Source of the DNA: Streptomyces sp. cg36
Lineage (GTDB): Bacteria; Actinomycetota; Actinomycetes; Streptomycetales; Streptomycetaceae
Reading direction: 5' to 3'
Assembly (NCBI RefSeq): GCF_041080675.1
Contig: NZ_CP163520.1
Coordinates: 310,001 to 374,000 of the forward strand
Length of the DNA: 64,000 bases
The notes under the pieces were generated by a model. It saw only the letters and a program-made list of their open reading frames with translations. It searched no databases and was not told the DNA's origin. Position 1 is the stretch's first letter; each line of letters begins with the position of its first letter. This document shows positions 1-10,168 of this stretch, one piece after another. A program made the position numbers and the translations under genes.

Positions 1-413
1 TTCGGGGTGGCCGTACGGCCCAAGTCATACCGCGTCAGGCCGGCCTGACTTCGCGTCAAACGTATCTCCGATTCCATAGCGGAGTGACACACCTCACATC
101 TCGTTGAAGTCGGGCCGATTGCGCCATGGTCGCGCTTGACCTCTTCGGCCCCGCTCCATGGCCTGAAGCCGACGGCGTCGATCGCACCCGGTTTCGTTCG
201 CGCAGGCGGCGTGGCCAGTCCCTGACTATGCCTTTACCACATTCCGGCTCAATACTCCCTCAGAGGGTTTACAGCCATCTCCCTAGCATGAGACCCGCCA
301 AGTCCCGTGACTTCGCACCGCTGTCCCAGATGACACCTCGCTGCTCCTGTCACGGGCCCTGACCAGGCATGCAACACCACCAACGGACCTTGCAACAGCC
401 CTGGGGAGTAGTC
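1..413. other. Intergenic region with a 16-bp palindrome
   Basis: No convincing gene was seen here. The only clear structure is a perfect 16-bp palindrome at 34-49 (GTCAGGCCGGCCTGAC). It could be the terminator of a gene lying left of the window or an operator. The short ORFs that cross this stretch lack ribosome sites and natural protein composition. Confidence 0.5.
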
Positions 414-1268
414 ATGGCGTCTTCCAAGACGGCACCCGCACATCGTGACACCAGAGGCGCGGCGCGCGACGCCGCGGTAACCGCCCAGTACGTGGACCCC
501 GACGACGCGGACCGCTATGCCGCGTCGTACGAGGGGTCCCGGCCGGCGGCACGGTACTACCGTTCCCGACTGCACGTCGTCGACGAGGCACTTCGCACCG
601 CCCCGCACGGTCGTCTGCTCGACGTGGGGTGTGGCCCGGGCATGCTGGTGCGACGCCTTCTCGACCTGCGGCCCGGAGAGTTCGAGATCACCGCGTGCGA
701 CCAGTCCCCGGCGATGATCGACGCGGCAACCGCCCAGGCCAAGGGCTCCGCCGACGTCCAACTGAGTGTGGCGCGCATCGAGGAAATGCCCTTCCCCGAC
801 AAGTACTTCGACGTCGTCGTGGCGATGGGCGTCCTGGAGTACGCCGACGCCGACGACGGGCTCCGGGAGATCGCGCGCGTCGTGAAGCCCGGCGGCCTGA
901 CCGTGGTGACGATGCTCAACCCCCTCAGCCCCTACCGCCTGGTCGAATGGTGCCTGTACTGGCCCCTGCTGCGCGTGCTCGGCCGCGTCGAGGCACTCTT
1001 CGGTGTGCAGCGGCACGCCGCCGAGGTGTCCGGCATCCGGGCGATCCCCCTGGCCAGGCTCCGCCGGATGATGCTCAAGAGGGGCCTGGCCCCCACGGAC
1101 GCCGTCCACTACGACGTGACACCCCTGGTGCCGCCGCTCGACCGGCCGGTGCGCCGCCGCTGGGACCGCAAGTGGCACGAACACCCCGAAAAAACCGTCA
1201 GCCGGGGCGCCGGCCGCTGGTTGGGCACGGCCTACCTGGTGACGGCGCGACGCCTGGAGGACGTGTGA
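414..1268 (+). CDS. Class I SAM-dependent methyltransferase
   Basis: A 284-residue cytosolic protein. Residues 68-76 read LLDVGCGPG, the glycine-rich SAM-binding motif I. The acidic loop after strand 2 (ITACDQSP) and the later motifs (EEMPFPDKYFDVVVAMGVLEY, near 125-145; VVKPGG) fit the UbiE/Methyltransf_11 type. The start at 414 was chosen because GGGGAG (403-408) lies just upstream; an in-frame ATG at 369 has no ribosome site. The substrate cannot be read from the sequence. The gene is followed by two strong hairpins, so it is probably transcribed alone. There is no evident functional link with the downstream lipase or carotenoid genes. Confidence 0.85.
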   Translation: MASSKTAPAHRDTRGAARDAAVTAQYVDPDDADRYAASYEGSRPAARYYRSRLHVVDEALRTAPHGRLLDVGCGPGMLVRRLLDLRPGEFEITACDQSPAMIDAATAQAKGSADVQLSVARIEEMPFPDKYFDVVVAMGVLEYADADDGLREIARVVKPGGLTVVTMLNPLSPYRLVEWCLYWPLLRVLGRVEALFGVQRHAAEVSGIRAIPLARLRRMMLKRGLAPTDAVHYDVTPLVPPLDRPVRRRWDRKWHEHPEKTVSRGAGRWLGTAYLVTARRLEDV

Positions 1269-1273
1269 CGCGG

Positions 1274-1298
1274 ACGACGGTTGAGCAACAACCGTCGT
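1274..1298 (+). terminator. Hairpin downstream of the methyltransferase
   Basis: A 9-bp perfect stem (1274-1282 pairs with 1290-1298) with a 7-base loop begins six bases after the methyltransferase stop. With the hairpin at 1304-1344 it forms a tandem terminator. There is no U-tract, as is usual in Streptomyces. Confidence 0.55.
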
Positions 1299-1303
1299 AC
1301 GAA

Positions 1304-1344
1304 GGGGTGAACGCGGCCACACACCACGGCGCCGCGTTCACCCC
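1304..1344 (+). terminator. 14-bp-stem terminator hairpin
   Basis: Bases 1304-1317 (GGGGTGAACGCGGC) pair perfectly with 1331-1344 across a 13-base loop. It can act for the methyltransferase and also for the minus-strand lipase gene ending at 1552. The following stretch to about 1503 has an open frame ending in a peptide of natural composition (HWRADLVADLAAVRP). It has no start or ribosome site and may be a gene remnant, but I could not identify it. Confidence 0.7.
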
Positions 1345-1551
1345 ACCACCCCGGTGAGGAGGAACTGCCCACCACGACTGCTCTTCGCAGAGCCTGGTGC
1401 GGCCCTCCCCGCAGGCCGCCGCCCCGCTCATCCAGCACGTACGCGGCACGCCGCACTGGCGCGCCGACCTCGTGGCCGACCTCGCCGCCGTACGGCCGCG
1501 GTGATTCCTACGGTGCGGTGCCCGGCACCGGAACCCGGATGCCGTCCCCCG

Positions 1552-2743
1552 TCACCGGATGAACTCCACTTCCGGGAAGTCCCTGCTCGGGCCGTCGAGC
1601 AGATGCCGTCGCCGGTGCCGCAGGTGCTGGTCGAAGAACGCGAGGGAGTACGCCTGTTGGATGCGTAGGGACCGTGCCGGGTCCAGGGTGCCGATCCACT
1701 CCTGGATCTGCTGGTCGGTCATGCCGAGGATCCTGCCCACTTGCGGGATCAGGGACGCGTCGTCGCCATAGGTGTGGTGGACGGCCCCGGCGGCCTGGAT
1801 GTTGAGCCGGTAGCCGCGCAAGTGGGTCCAGAACTCGGCGACGTCCGGCATGGCCGCCCGGGTGAACTCCGCCGTCATCATCATGAACGGCCGGTCGAGG
1901 TCGGTGGTGATGGTCGGCTGCATCGGGCCGTCGATGCCGAGCCCGGCGCTGACGCGCCGGTCGGCGAGCATGGTGAGCGCGGTGGCGGTGCCGCCCTTCG
2001 ACCAGCCGAACGCGCCGATGCGCCGCGCGTCGAGGGCGCCGAGCAGTCCGTGCGGCAGTGCCTTGCCGTCGGCGTCGGGGTTGCGCCCGGCCGCGATCGC
2101 GTCCACGCAGTCCAGCACGAACCGCAGGTCGGCGGCGTAGTCCTGCGGGGACATCGGGATGCCGCCCGGAGTGAGCACCCAGCCGTCCGGGAATTCGGTG
2201 AACGTGTCGTAGGTGTGGTCGACGGTGACGACGGCGTAGCCATTGCCGGCGAGTTCCTGGACGATGGTGGTGTGGTCGCTGCGGTGGCTCCCGGCGCCGT
2301 GCGAGTACACGAGGACGGGCAGCCGATGGCCCGGCCGGAGGACGGGCGCGTCCAAGTGGCCTGCGGTGAGGGGGCCGAGGGCGGGGTCGAGGGGGAATCC
2401 GGCGTCCGCGAGCAACGCCCCCAACGCGCTCTCGGTCATCCAGGGCGCGAGCGGCAGGCCCCTGGTCTGACGCGCCGGGTACCAGACGCTGGCCATCAGC
2501 TCGCGGTGGTGTCCGGGGCCCGCCACCGGGTCCGGACGTGAGGTGTCGACGAGGTGGAGCGGGCACCACGCCGACGGGGTGCGGCCCCGTCGGTGCGGGC
2601 AGGGTGAGCCGTGCCGGGCCCGGGTCGGCCGCAGCCCGCGCCGTCGCGGCGATCGGCACGGTGGCTCCGACGGCCGTGACGAGTGCGGCTTCGAGCATGC
2701 GCCGGCGCGTCATGTCGGTCTTGACGAGTGGTCTGATGGTCAC
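1552..2743 (-). pseudogene. Frameshifted Tat-exported alpha/beta-hydrolase (PAF-acetylhydrolase/lipase-like)
   Basis: The intact version would be a secreted serine hydrolase of about 395 residues. The 5' part starts at GTG 2743 behind GGGGGAGG. It encodes a signal peptide with an RRR motif, then a hydrophobic stretch ending ATARAAADPG, then LPAPTGPHPVG. The rest, in the next frame from about 2560 to 1552, encodes the catalytic domain: VWYPAR, YSHGAGSH (oxyanion region), FGWSKGG (nucleophile elbow, GxSxG) and a late histidine. The two halves join smoothly (VVPLHLVDTSRPD) if one C is removed from the run near 2559-2563. That means a single-base insertion, or a sequencing error, breaks the frame. 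A shorter product from the internal GTG at 2526 would lack the export signal. Confidence 0.7.
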
Positions 2744-3029
2744 GTGTCCTCCCCCGTTGGTTCGCTCTCGTGGTTGAGCCGGTCGAGCCGGGTGACCTCG
2801 TCCCGCCGGGCGCGCTTCCGGGCGGGGTGAGGGAGAGTCAGGTGCGGGTGCCGTTTCGCCCTCGTAGCCCTTCTCGTTGTCGACCGGCTCTGCCTTCTGC
2901 AGAACGGAGAGGCACCGGCGGAGGTTCCCGACGGCGAGCGAGGTCGAGTGGACCCCGTACGCACAGGGCCGTGGGCGCCGGTCCTGTGGCCGCCGACCCC
3001 GTGCCCTCACCTCCCGTACGCGCGCACGC
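2744..3029. other. Gap between Rieske gene and lipase
   Basis: No gene is called here. On the minus strand, one frame reads open into the lipase start. A second frame ends at TGA 2740-2742, overlapping the lipase GTG (GTGA), with the C-terminal-like text RRDEVTRLDRLNHESEPTGE. Neither has a convincing start, so this may be a decayed upstream gene or chance. Confidence 0.3.
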
Positions 3030-4046
3030 TCACCCCGGGAAGCGGCCCGTGGAGCGCAGTTGCCAGCGGCGTTCGGCGTAGGCGAGGTCGTCGCGCCACA
3101 GCCGTCCGGCGGCGGCGCGGAGCAGGGGGCGCAGGACCGGGGTGGCGCGGCGGGCGAGGGCGAAGCCCGCGCGGTCGGAGGACGCGATGACCGCCTCGAC
3201 GACCGCAGTGCGCGGGCGGCCCCGGTCGTCGGGGCCGAGCGGGGTGGCGTGTGTCTCCACGACACTGCCGACTCCTTCCCCCTGGGTGATGGTCATGACC
3301 ACCGTGCGCGGTTCCGGCGCGGTGAACACGGCCCGCACGGGTACGACCAGGCGGCCGGCGACCTTGAAGGAGACGTCCACGGTGAAGCCGTCGTCGTCCT
3401 CGTCGGTGCTGCGTCCGGGCGCCTCCAGCACGGAGAGGTCGACGAACGAGTAGGGGTGGAACCACGCGCCGTGCCAGGGGTCCAGGCGATTGGCCACGAC
3501 GTCTTCGGGCTCGCACGTCCCGATGCCCGTGTACACGGCCGACAGGGCCCCGGCCGGATCGGGGCGCGCGGGCACCACGGGTGCCTCCAGCGGCGGCTCG
3601 CCCCCCGCGTCGTCCAGCCGGACCCAGACGAGCACCCCGTCGTCGTGGACCGGCCAGGGGTGCCAGCCCGCGAACGGGGCTCCTTCCAGGGCGAGTCCGT
3701 GCCAATGGCACACCAGGCGCCCGCAGCGCACGGCGCCGTCCCGCAGCGGTGCGCCCAGGTGCGGGCAGCTGCCCGGCCCGCCCACCGCACGGCCTTCGGC
3801 GTCGCGCCAGACGACCACCTCGTGCCCGGCCACGGTCCGCGCCAGCGGCCGGGCACCGCCCAGATCGCGCGAGGCGCCCACGACGTACCAGTTCCCCGAC
3901 GGCCGCGCCCGGGCCCGCTCGACGGCCGCCGCGATCAGGGCCGGTTTGGCGTCGCGCCAGGTGGGCCGCTGCCGCGCCCAGGGAACCGCCCGCCTGCGCA
4001 GGGACAGCGGCAGCCGGGCGCGCCGGCCCGCGGGGTCGGGTGTCAT
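3030..4046 (-). CDS. Rieske [2Fe-2S] protein of the carotenoid operon
   Basis: A 338-residue protein with an N-terminal Rieske domain: CPHLG and, about 18 residues later, CHWHG supply the two Cys and two His ligands. A C-terminal part follows that resembles the substrate-binding half of Rieske oxygenases ([11 protein letters not shown], later a beta-rich region). Its start overlaps the crtB stop (ATGA), so it is the fourth gene of crtE-I-B. This is the slot called crtV in streptomycete clusters, but I do not assign that name because I am unsure crtV products carry this fold. I recall the C-terminal part as DUF5914, without certainty. A role in oxidising or modifying the carotenoid is an inference from position. 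Confidence 0.8.
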   Translation of the reverse strand: MTPDPAGRRARLPLSLRRRAVPWARQRPTWRDAKPALIAAAVERARARPSGNWYVVGASRDLGGARPLARTVAGHEVVVWRDAEGRAVGGPGSCPHLGAPLRDGAVRCGRLVCHWHGLALEGAPFAGWHPWPVHDDGVLVWVRLDDAGGEPPLEAPVVPARPDPAGALSAVYTGIGTCEPEDVVANRLDPWHGAWFHPYSFVDLSVLEAPGRSTDEDDDGFTVDVSFKVAGRLVVPVRAVFTAPEPRTVVMTITQGEGVGSVVETHATPLGPDDRGRPRTAVVEAVIASSDRAGFALARRATPVLRPLLRAAAGRLWRDDLAYAERRWQLRSTGRFPG

Positions 4047-5056
4047 GCGACCTCCTCGTGGTCGGCGCGGCGCGAGTCTCCGGGCAGGGCGAGCGCCGGT
4101 ACGGGCAGGGACCGCGGCCGGCCGCGGCCACGCAGGCGGGCGGCGGCCACGCGCACGAGCCCGTCGGCGGCGACCGCGGCACGGCGCCTGCGCGAGACCG
4201 CGGCGCGGCGGTGCACCACGTCGTACCCGTCCTCGGCGACGGCGTCCAGGATCCCCCCGTAGAGCACGCAGGCGGTACGGATGCACGGCCGCGACACGTC
4301 GGCGAGCATCGGGATCCCGGGCAGCGCCTCCCGGTAGACGGCCCGGGTGAGGGCCTCGAACTCGCGCAGGGCGGCCGTGATGCGTCTGTCGCGCAGGCCC
4401 GTGGCGCGGCTCCACCGCAGCAGCGGCGCATCGACGCCGTGCGCCGCGAGCAGGTCGGCGGGCAGGTACACCCGGCCCCGGTCGAGGTCCTCGCCCACGT
4501 CGCGCAGGAAGTTGGTGAGCTGGAAGGCGACACCGAGTGCGGCGGCGTGCGGCGCGGCCTCCTCCCGTGGTCCGACGGTACCGAGGACGGGCAGCATCTG
4601 GAGCCCGATGACGGCCGCGGAGCCGTGCATATAGGTGCGCAGCTCGGCGTAGGTGGCGTAGCCGGTGACCGACAGGTCCGTGCGCATCGCCGCCATGAAG
4701 TCGGCGAACAGGGTGTGGTCGATGGCGTACCGGCGTGCCGTGTCGGCCAGCGCCAGCACCACCGGCTCGCTGCTGCCGTGCCCCCGCAGGCCCTCGGCCA
4801 GGGTGCGGTCGAGGGTGCGCAGGGCGGCGGCGCGCCGCCCCGCGCCGATCGCGGGGTCGAGGGTGTCCACGATGTCGTCGGCCCAGCGGGCGAATCCGTA
4901 CAGGGCGTGCACGGCGGCCCGGTGCTCGACCGGGAGCAGCCGGGTGGCCAGGAAGTAGGTCCTGCCGTGCCGGGCGTTGAGCCGCCGGCACCGGCGGTAC
5001 GCCTGGCGCAGTACGGGGTCGGTGATGTGCGCGGCGTCGAGTTCGCGTTCGGTCAT
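4043..5056 (-). CDS. crtB: Phytoene synthase CrtB
   Basis: A 337-residue prenyl-condensing enzyme that joins two geranylgeranyl diphosphates to phytoene. Both aspartate-rich motifs are present: RWADDIVD near residue 56 and [11 protein letters not shown] near residue 180. The family signature RVYLPADLL follows the second. The ATG at 5056 overlaps the crtI stop (ATGA), so translation is probably coupled. Length is normal for bacterial CrtB. It is the third gene of the minus-strand carotenoid operon. Confidence 0.96.
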   Translation of the reverse strand: MTERELDAAHITDPVLRQAYRRCRRLNARHGRTYFLATRLLPVEHRAAVHALYGFARWADDIVDTLDPAIGAGRRAAALRTLDRTLAEGLRGHGSSEPVVLALADTARRYAIDHTLFADFMAAMRTDLSVTGYATYAELRTYMHGSAAVIGLQMLPVLGTVGPREEAAPHAAALGVAFQLTNFLRDVGEDLDRGRVYLPADLLAAHGVDAPLLRWSRATGLRDRRITAALREFEALTRAVYREALPGIPMLADVSRPCIRTACVLYGGILDAVAEDGYDVVHRRAAVSRRRRAAVAADGLVRVAAARLRGRGRPRSLPVPALALPGDSRRADHEEVA

Positions 5057-6588
5057 GCGGTGGTCTCCTTGGGGCGGACGCGGCGGCCGTGTCGTGGGGC
5101 GTGCGCGGTGGTTCCGGTGATCCGGGCCGCCGCGAGCTTGCCGGAGAGCAGTACGGTCGGCACGCCGACGCCGGGGGTGGTGCCGCAGCCCGCGAGGACG
5201 GCGTTGTCGGTGCCCCGGACCAGGTTGCGGGGGCGGAACGGTCCGGTCTGGGCGAAGGTGTGCGCCGCGGAGAAGGGGGTGCCTGCGGCGTGTCCGAGCG
5301 CGTGCCAGGTGGCCGGGGTGACCATGCACTCCTGCTCGATGGCGGAGGCGATGCCGTGGAGGCCGCGTTGTTCCAGCACCGCCAGCAGACTGGCGCGGTA
5401 GCGCGGTGCGAGGTCGTGCCAGTCGGTGGCGCCGGGTCCGATGTCGGTGTTGGGGCAGGGTGCGAGGACGTAGTGCAGGTGTCTGCCGGACGGGGCCAGG
5501 GTGGGGTCGGTGGCGGTGGGCCGGGTGATCAGCAGGGAGGGGTCGCTCATCAGGCGTCCGGTGCGGGTGAGTTCGTCGAAGGTGGTGCGCCAGGCCGCGC
5601 CGAAGGAGAGGGTGTGGTGCGCCAGATCGGGCCAGGTGCGGTCGGTTCCCAGGTGCAGGACCACCGCGGACGGCGAGTGCCGCAGGCGCAGCGGTCGCCG
5701 CGGAGCGCGGCCCAGCAGCCGGTAGGCGACGGGCAGATCGGTGGTGAGGACGACGGCGTCGCAGGGGATGCGGGCCTGGTCGGTGACGACCGCGGTGACG
5801 GTGCTGCCGGAGCGTTCCAGCCCCAGCACCTCTTCGTCCAGGCGCAGTTCGGCGCCCGCGTCCACCGCCGCCGCGGCCATTGCGCGGGGCAGTGCGTGCA
5901 TTCCGCCCCGGGGGAAGTGGACCCCGGCGACGGTGTCCATGTAGGCGATGACCGCGTACGCGGCGAGCGCCCGGGCCGGGGGGACTCCCGCGTACAGGGA
6001 CTGGAAGGTGAAGACGCGGCGCAGCCGCTCGTCGTGGAGGAACCGTCCGACGCGGGCGTCCAGTCGCCCGAATCCGCCGAGGGCGGCGAGGCGCGCCAGG
6101 TCGGTGTTCAGCAGGTTCAGCGGTGAGTCGAAGTTGGTGTCGATGAAGCGGCGCATCTGCGCGCGGTAGACGTGCTGGAGCCATCGGCGCAGGTCGCGGT
6201 AGCCCGCGGCCTCCCGGGGCCCGGCGAAGCGCTCGACCTCCGCGCTCATCGCGTCCGCGTCGGTGTGCACGTCCAGGCTGGTGCCGTCGGCGAAGGACGC
6301 GCGGTAGGCGGGGTGGAGGGCGATGAGTTCGACGCGTCGGCGCAGGCTGTCGCCGACCGCCGCGAAGGCTTCGTCGGCGAGTTCGGGCATGGTCAGGACG
6401 GTGGGGCCGGTGTCGATCCGGTAGCCGCCGAGGTCGAGGCGTCCGGCCCGGCCGCCGGGCAGCGGGTCGCGCTCCACGACCGTCACCCGCCGCCCGGCGC
6501 CCAGCAGGTGCAGGGCGGCCGAGAGTCCGGCGAGCCCGGCTCCCACGACCACGACGTGGTCGGTGCGTCCCGGCACCGCGCGCCTCAC
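5053..6588 (-). CDS. crtI: Phytoene desaturase CrtI
   Basis: A 511-residue FAD enzyme that desaturates phytoene stepwise to lycopene. The dinucleotide-binding motif [17 protein letters not shown], followed by VVERD and GGRAG, sits at about residues 12-48. The C-terminal bacterial-type desaturase motif [19 protein letters not shown] is intact. The GTG start at 6588 overlaps the crtE stop (GTGA). No truncation is visible and length matches the family. Confidence 0.96.
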   Translation of the reverse strand: MRRAVPGRTDHVVVVGAGLAGLSAALHLLGAGRRVTVVERDPLPGGRAGRLDLGGYRIDTGPTVLTMPELADEAFAAVGDSLRRRVELIALHPAYRASFADGTSLDVHTDADAMSAEVERFAGPREAAGYRDLRRWLQHVYRAQMRRFIDTNFDSPLNLLNTDLARLAALGGFGRLDARVGRFLHDERLRRVFTFQSLYAGVPPARALAAYAVIAYMDTVAGVHFPRGGMHALPRAMAAAAVDAGAELRLDEEVLGLERSGSTVTAVVTDQARIPCDAVVLTTDLPVAYRLLGRAPRRPLRLRHSPSAVVLHLGTDRTWPDLAHHTLSFGAAWRTTFDELTRTGRLMSDPSLLITRPTATDPTLAPSGRHLHYVLAPCPNTDIGPGATDWHDLAPRYRASLLAVLEQRGLHGIASAIEQECMVTPATWHALGHAAGTPFSAAHTFAQTGPFRPRNLVRGTDNAVLAGCGTTPGVGVPTVLLSGKLAAARITGTTAHAPRHGRRVRPKETTA

Positions 6589-7937
6589 GAACGCGCCCTC
6601 TCGGGGCGGCGCTCCACGGGCGCGGGGCGCTGCTCGGCGGGACCCGCGCGGTCGGCGCCCGCGCCGGGTCCTCCCGCACCGCCGTGGCGGTCCGCACCGG
6701 CCAGCGAGTGCAGCAGCGCGCCCAGCCGCCGTCCGGCCACCCGGTCCAGGGCCGCCCTGTCGAGGTGGCGCAGGCCCTCGGTGACGAGCTGGTCGATCCG
6801 GGCCTCGGCGCTTTGCCTGGCACCCGTCGCCGTCAGGACGTCGCGGACCCGGTCGAGACCGGCCGGGGTCAGGTCCGGGCGGCCGAGGGCGCTTTCGAGG
6901 ACGGCGAGGGCGCGGTGGTCGCCGACGCCTTCGAGCCGTTCCCGGGCCAGGGCGATCAGATGGGTGGGCTTGCCCTCGCGGATGTCGCTGCCCGCGGGCT
7001 TGCCGGTGACGCGGGGGTCGCCGAAGACGTCGTCGAGGTCGTCCCGCAGCTGGAACGCCATCCCCACGCGCTCGCCCGCGCACGACAGCTCCCGGCGCGT
7101 GCCCCCGTCCGCGCGCGCCAGCGCGGCGCCGAGCGCGAGGGGCCGTTCCACGGAGTACCGGGCGCTCTTGAGGCAGGCGGTCCGCCGCGCGCGGAGCATC
7201 GAGTGGACCGCCGTGGCCTGGCCTTGGACGTCCAGGTACTGTCCGGCGACCATCTCCGTGCGCAGATCACTCCACATCCGGCGCACCTCGGTGGCGACCG
7301 GCGCCGCCAGCGGGGTGTCGGCCAGCAGGTCGTCCGCCCAGGACAGGGCCAGGTCCCCGGCGAGGACCGCGGAGGCGTCCGCGAACGAGGCCAGGCGCGC
7401 CGCCGGGACGGCCCCGGCGTACTGGTGGCGCACGTCGGTGTGCAGGGAGGGCCGCCCGCGCCGCAGTTCGGACCGGTCCATGACGTCGTCGTGGATGAGG
7501 GCGCAGGTCTGCAGGAGTTCCAGGGCGGCGCCGATCCGCAGGGCCGCCGCCACCGGCGCCCGGTCCGCGCCGCCGCAGGCGCGCAGCGACCACCACAGCA
7601 GCCGGGAACGGGTCCGCCCGCCGCCCCGGCTGAAGCGCGCGACCCGCTGGGCGATGTCCGCGCCGAAGAGCGGATCCAGCGTCCGTGCCCGCTCGACCCG
7701 GTCGGCCAGCACGTCGTCGAGCACGCGCCCCACGGCGGCCCGTACGTCCCGGTCCACCCGGTGGGCCCCGGCAGCAGCCGCGTACGGGCGGCGCGCCGCG
7801 CCGCCCCGCGCGTGGCCCACCGAGGGGGCCGTGCGGCCGGATGGCCGCACCCACACGGTGGAGGGGGACACGGCCGCCGTGCGCGGCACGGACGGCGGAC
7901 CGTCCGTCAGGTGATCGGTCGCCGGTGAGGGGCGCAT
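6585..7937 (-). CDS. crtE: Geranylgeranyl diphosphate synthase CrtE
   Basis: A trans-prenyltransferase of about 450 residues making the C20 precursor of phytoene. The first (LIHDDVMD) and second ([13 protein letters not shown]) aspartate-rich motifs are both present, and [10 protein letters not shown] lies after the second. The N-terminal 70 residues and the C-terminal 60 residues (rich in Arg, Pro, Gly) are low-complexity extensions beyond the catalytic core. ATG 7937 is preferred because AGAGGA lies six bases upstream; ATG 7955 is the in-frame alternative. It is the first gene of the minus-strand operon, facing crtY across a divergent promoter region. Confidence 0.93.
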   Translation of the reverse strand: MRPSPATDHLTDGPPSVPRTAAVSPSTVWVRPSGRTAPSVGHARGGAARRPYAAAAGAHRVDRDVRAAVGRVLDDVLADRVERARTLDPLFGADIAQRVARFSRGGGRTRSRLLWWSLRACGGADRAPVAAALRIGAALELLQTCALIHDDVMDRSELRRGRPSLHTDVRHQYAGAVPAARLASFADASAVLAGDLALSWADDLLADTPLAAPVATEVRRMWSDLRTEMVAGQYLDVQGQATAVHSMLRARRTACLKSARYSVERPLALGAALARADGGTRRELSCAGERVGMAFQLRDDLDDVFGDPRVTGKPAGSDIREGKPTHLIALARERLEGVGDHRALAVLESALGRPDLTPAGLDRVRDVLTATGARQSAEARIDQLVTEGLRHLDRAALDRVAGRRLGALLHSLAGADRHGGAGGPGAGADRAGPAEQRPAPVERRPERARS

Positions 7938-8215
7938 CCCGGTTCCTCTCGTCATGGTGCGTACATCGCCTCGTCCCTTTCCACTACGTGCCGAACGGCG
8001 AAGACGGATGCAGCCGGGGGCGACCCGCGCCACGGACACGGGCGCATCCCTTCCCGCCCCGGGCCGATTCGCCCACCAGCGGGCCGCCGTCACACGAGCG
8101 GGTGGTGTGCATCCGAACGGGCCCCGGGACAGGAATGCTGGGGACGTGGCGTCGCGGAGAACGGGAAAGTCGCGGAGAACCGGCAAGCGTGAAGAACCGG
8201 AAGAAGGAGGCCGTG
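7938..8215. promoter_or_regulatory. Divergent crtE/crtY promoter region with shared CATCCG motif
   Basis: This 278-bp gap must hold both carotenoid promoters. The hexamer CATCCG, in a longer GCATCCG, lies at 8110-8115 in crtY orientation and at 8005-8010 in crtE orientation. It also occurs at 12590-12595 in the litS orientation. A shared motif upstream of crtE, crtY and litS is what a LitS -35 element would look like. No matching conserved -10 was found by eye at a fixed spacing, so the assignment is tentative. Confidence 0.4.
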
Positions 8216-9409
8216 GTGTACGAGGCGGATGTCGCCATCATCGGCGCGGGAGCCGCCGGACTGTCCCTGGCGCACCGGCTGTCGGGGCCCCGGTTCCGGG
8301 CGCGCGCGTACACGGCGGCCCTCATCGATCCGCCGCCCGGCCCGCTGCGCCCGCCCCGCCGGACCTGGTGCTTCTGGGAGGCGGGGCCCGGCCGCTTCGA
8401 CGCGGCGGTCAGCGCGTCCTGGCAGCGGCTGCGCGCCCGGCCGCGCACCGGCGCGCCCGTGGAGGGCGACATCGCGCCCCTGCGGTACAAGATGATCAGG
8501 TCGGACGCCTTCGAGGCGCTGGTGGCCGAGGAGCTCGCCCGCCACCGGGCCGTCCGGCGCCTGGAGGCCACCGTCGAAGCGGTCGACGACGGCCGCTGCG
8601 GGGCCCGGGTCCATCTGCGCGACGGCCGGGGCCGCCCGAGCGTGCTGCGTGCCCGCTGGGTGTTCGACTCGCGCCCGCTGGGCAGTCTGCCGGCCGCGCG
8701 CACCACCTTGCTCCAGCACTTCCACGGCTGCTTCGTCCGCACCGCCCGCCCCGGCTTCGATCCCACCACCGCCGACCTGATGGACTTCCGCACGCCCCAG
8801 CCCGCGCAGGGCCTGTCCTTCGGCTATCTGCTGCCGCTCACACCGCACGAGGCGCTGGTGGAGTACACCGAGTTCTCGCCCCGCGTCCTGACACCGCGTC
8901 AGTACGAGGCGGCGGTGCGCCAGTACGCCTCGGAGGTGCTGCGCCTGGGCGAGCTGGAGGTGGTCTCCACCGAGACCGGCGTCATCCCGATGACGGACGC
9001 GCCGCTCACCCGCCAGACGGGGGCGTCGGTGTTCCGCATCGGCGCTGCGGGCGGCGCCACCCGCCCGGCGACCGGCTACACCTTCGCCGGACTCCAGCGC
9101 CAGACCCGGGCCGTGGCCGCCGCACTCCACCAGGGCCGCAGGCCCGTACCGCCGCCCGCCCACTCGGCCCGCTCGCGCGCCATGGACGCCGTGCTGCTGC
9201 GCGCCCTGGACAGCGGCCGGGTCGAGGGGCCGGAGCTGTTCGCCCGGCTCTTCGCCGGGGTGCCGCTGGGGCGGCTCCTGCGGTTCCTGGACGGGCGTAC
9301 CCGCCTCCACCAGGACCTCGCCATCGGGCTGCGCACCCCGGTGGCGCCGATGCTGCGTGCGGCGCTGGAGCTGCCCTTCCTGCCGCGCCGCCCCTACGAC
9401 CGCACCTGA
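8216..9409 (+). CDS. crtY: Lycopene beta-cyclase CrtY
   Basis: A 397-residue flavoprotein that closes beta-ionone rings on lycopene. The N-terminus carries a nucleotide-binding motif (DVAIIGAGAAGLSLAHRL), then RTWCFWE and later YLLPLTPHEALVEYTEF, GVIPMTDAP and GGATRPATGYTF, all characteristic of the CrtY/CrtL family. GTG 8216 is preferred: AAGGAGG ends five bases upstream, whereas GTG 8213 would be too close. It is first in the plus-strand operon with crtT and crtU. Confidence 0.94.
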   Translation: MYEADVAIIGAGAAGLSLAHRLSGPRFRARAYTAALIDPPPGPLRPPRRTWCFWEAGPGRFDAAVSASWQRLRARPRTGAPVEGDIAPLRYKMIRSDAFEALVAEELARHRAVRRLEATVEAVDDGRCGARVHLRDGRGRPSVLRARWVFDSRPLGSLPAARTTLLQHFHGCFVRTARPGFDPTTADLMDFRTPQPAQGLSFGYLLPLTPHEALVEYTEFSPRVLTPRQYEAAVRQYASEVLRLGELEVVSTETGVIPMTDAPLTRQTGASVFRIGAAGGATRPATGYTFAGLQRQTRAVAAALHQGRRPVPPPAHSARSRAMDAVLLRALDSGRVEGPELFARLFAGVPLGRLLRFLDGRTRLHQDLAIGLRTPVAPMLRAALELPFLPRRPYDRT

Positions 9410-9448
9410 CCGCACACAGCTCACCGCTCACCGCTCACGGGAGACCGC

Positions 9449-10168
9449 ATGACCTTGCTGCGCGACCAGGATCTGGCCGTCGCCTTCGACCACGCCGCCC
9501 GCAGCTATGACGCGCTGGTGGCCGTCAACCCCGGCTACCACTCCCACCTGCGCCGCTCGGTGCGTCGCCTCGGCTTGCGCGGCGACGGGCGGGGCCTGCG
9601 GGTCCTGGACCTCGGCTGTGGCACCGGCGCCTCCACCGCCGCCCTGCACACCGCGCTGCCCGAAGCGGCCATCACCGCGGTGGACGCCTCCGCGGGCATG
9701 CTCGAACGGGCCGCCGCCAAACCCTGGCCCGGCCACGTCACCTTCGTCCACGCACCGGCCGAAGAGCTCGCGCGGGCCGGTGTGCGGGGGCCGTTCGACG
9801 CGGTGTTCGCCGCCTACCTCTTCCGCAATCTGGCCGACCCCGGCCCGGTACTCGACGCCGTCCACCAACTCCTCGCCCCCCAGGGCAGGTTCGGCGTCCA
9901 CGAGTACACCCTCAGTGGCCGCGCGAGGGACCGGGCGGTGTGGAATCTGGTGTGCCGCGGCCTCGTCCAGCCGCTGGCCGGCGCCCTGGGCGACGGCGAG
10001 CTCTACCGCCATCTGTGGCGCAGCGTCGTGGACTTCGACACCGCCGACCGCTTCGCCGCACGCCTGCGCACCGCCGGGTTCGAGACGGTGCGCGTCCTGC
10101 CGCTGCCCGGCTGGCAGACCGGCATCACCCACACCTTCGTCGCCCGGCGCGCCGGGGGAGCCCGGTGA
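9449..10168 (+). CDS. crtT: Carotenoid-cluster methyltransferase CrtT
   Basis: A 239-residue class I SAM methyltransferase. Motif I reads VLDLGCGTGASTAAL near residues 52-66, followed by ITAVDAS and a UbiE-like middle part (YLFRNLADP, LAPQGRFGVHEYT). ATG 9449 follows GGGAGA. Its stop overlaps the crtU start (GTGA). Genes of this kind are conserved between crtY and crtU in streptomycete isorenieratene clusters. The reaction is not obvious because ring methyl migration is attributed to CrtU. Confidence 0.88.
   Translation: MTLLRDQDLAVAFDHAARSYDALVAVNPGYHSHLRRSVRRLGLRGDGRGLRVLDLGCGTGASTAALHTALPEAAITAVDASAGMLERAAAKPWPGHVTFVHAPAEELARAGVRGPFDAVFAAYLFRNLADPGPVLDAVHQLLAPQGRFGVHEYTLSGRARDRAVWNLVCRGLVQPLAGALGDGELYRHLWRSVVDFDTADRFAARLRTAGFETVRVLPLPGWQTGITHTFVARRAGGAR

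Noticed and set aside
249..1322. 357-residue minus-strand frame over the methyltransferase
   Set aside because: Shadow of the plus-strand gene, which has a clear SAM motif and ribosome site.
2877..4262. 461-residue plus-strand frame over the Rieske gene
   Set aside because: Antisense shadow; the minus frame has the CxH/CxxH iron-sulfur ligands.
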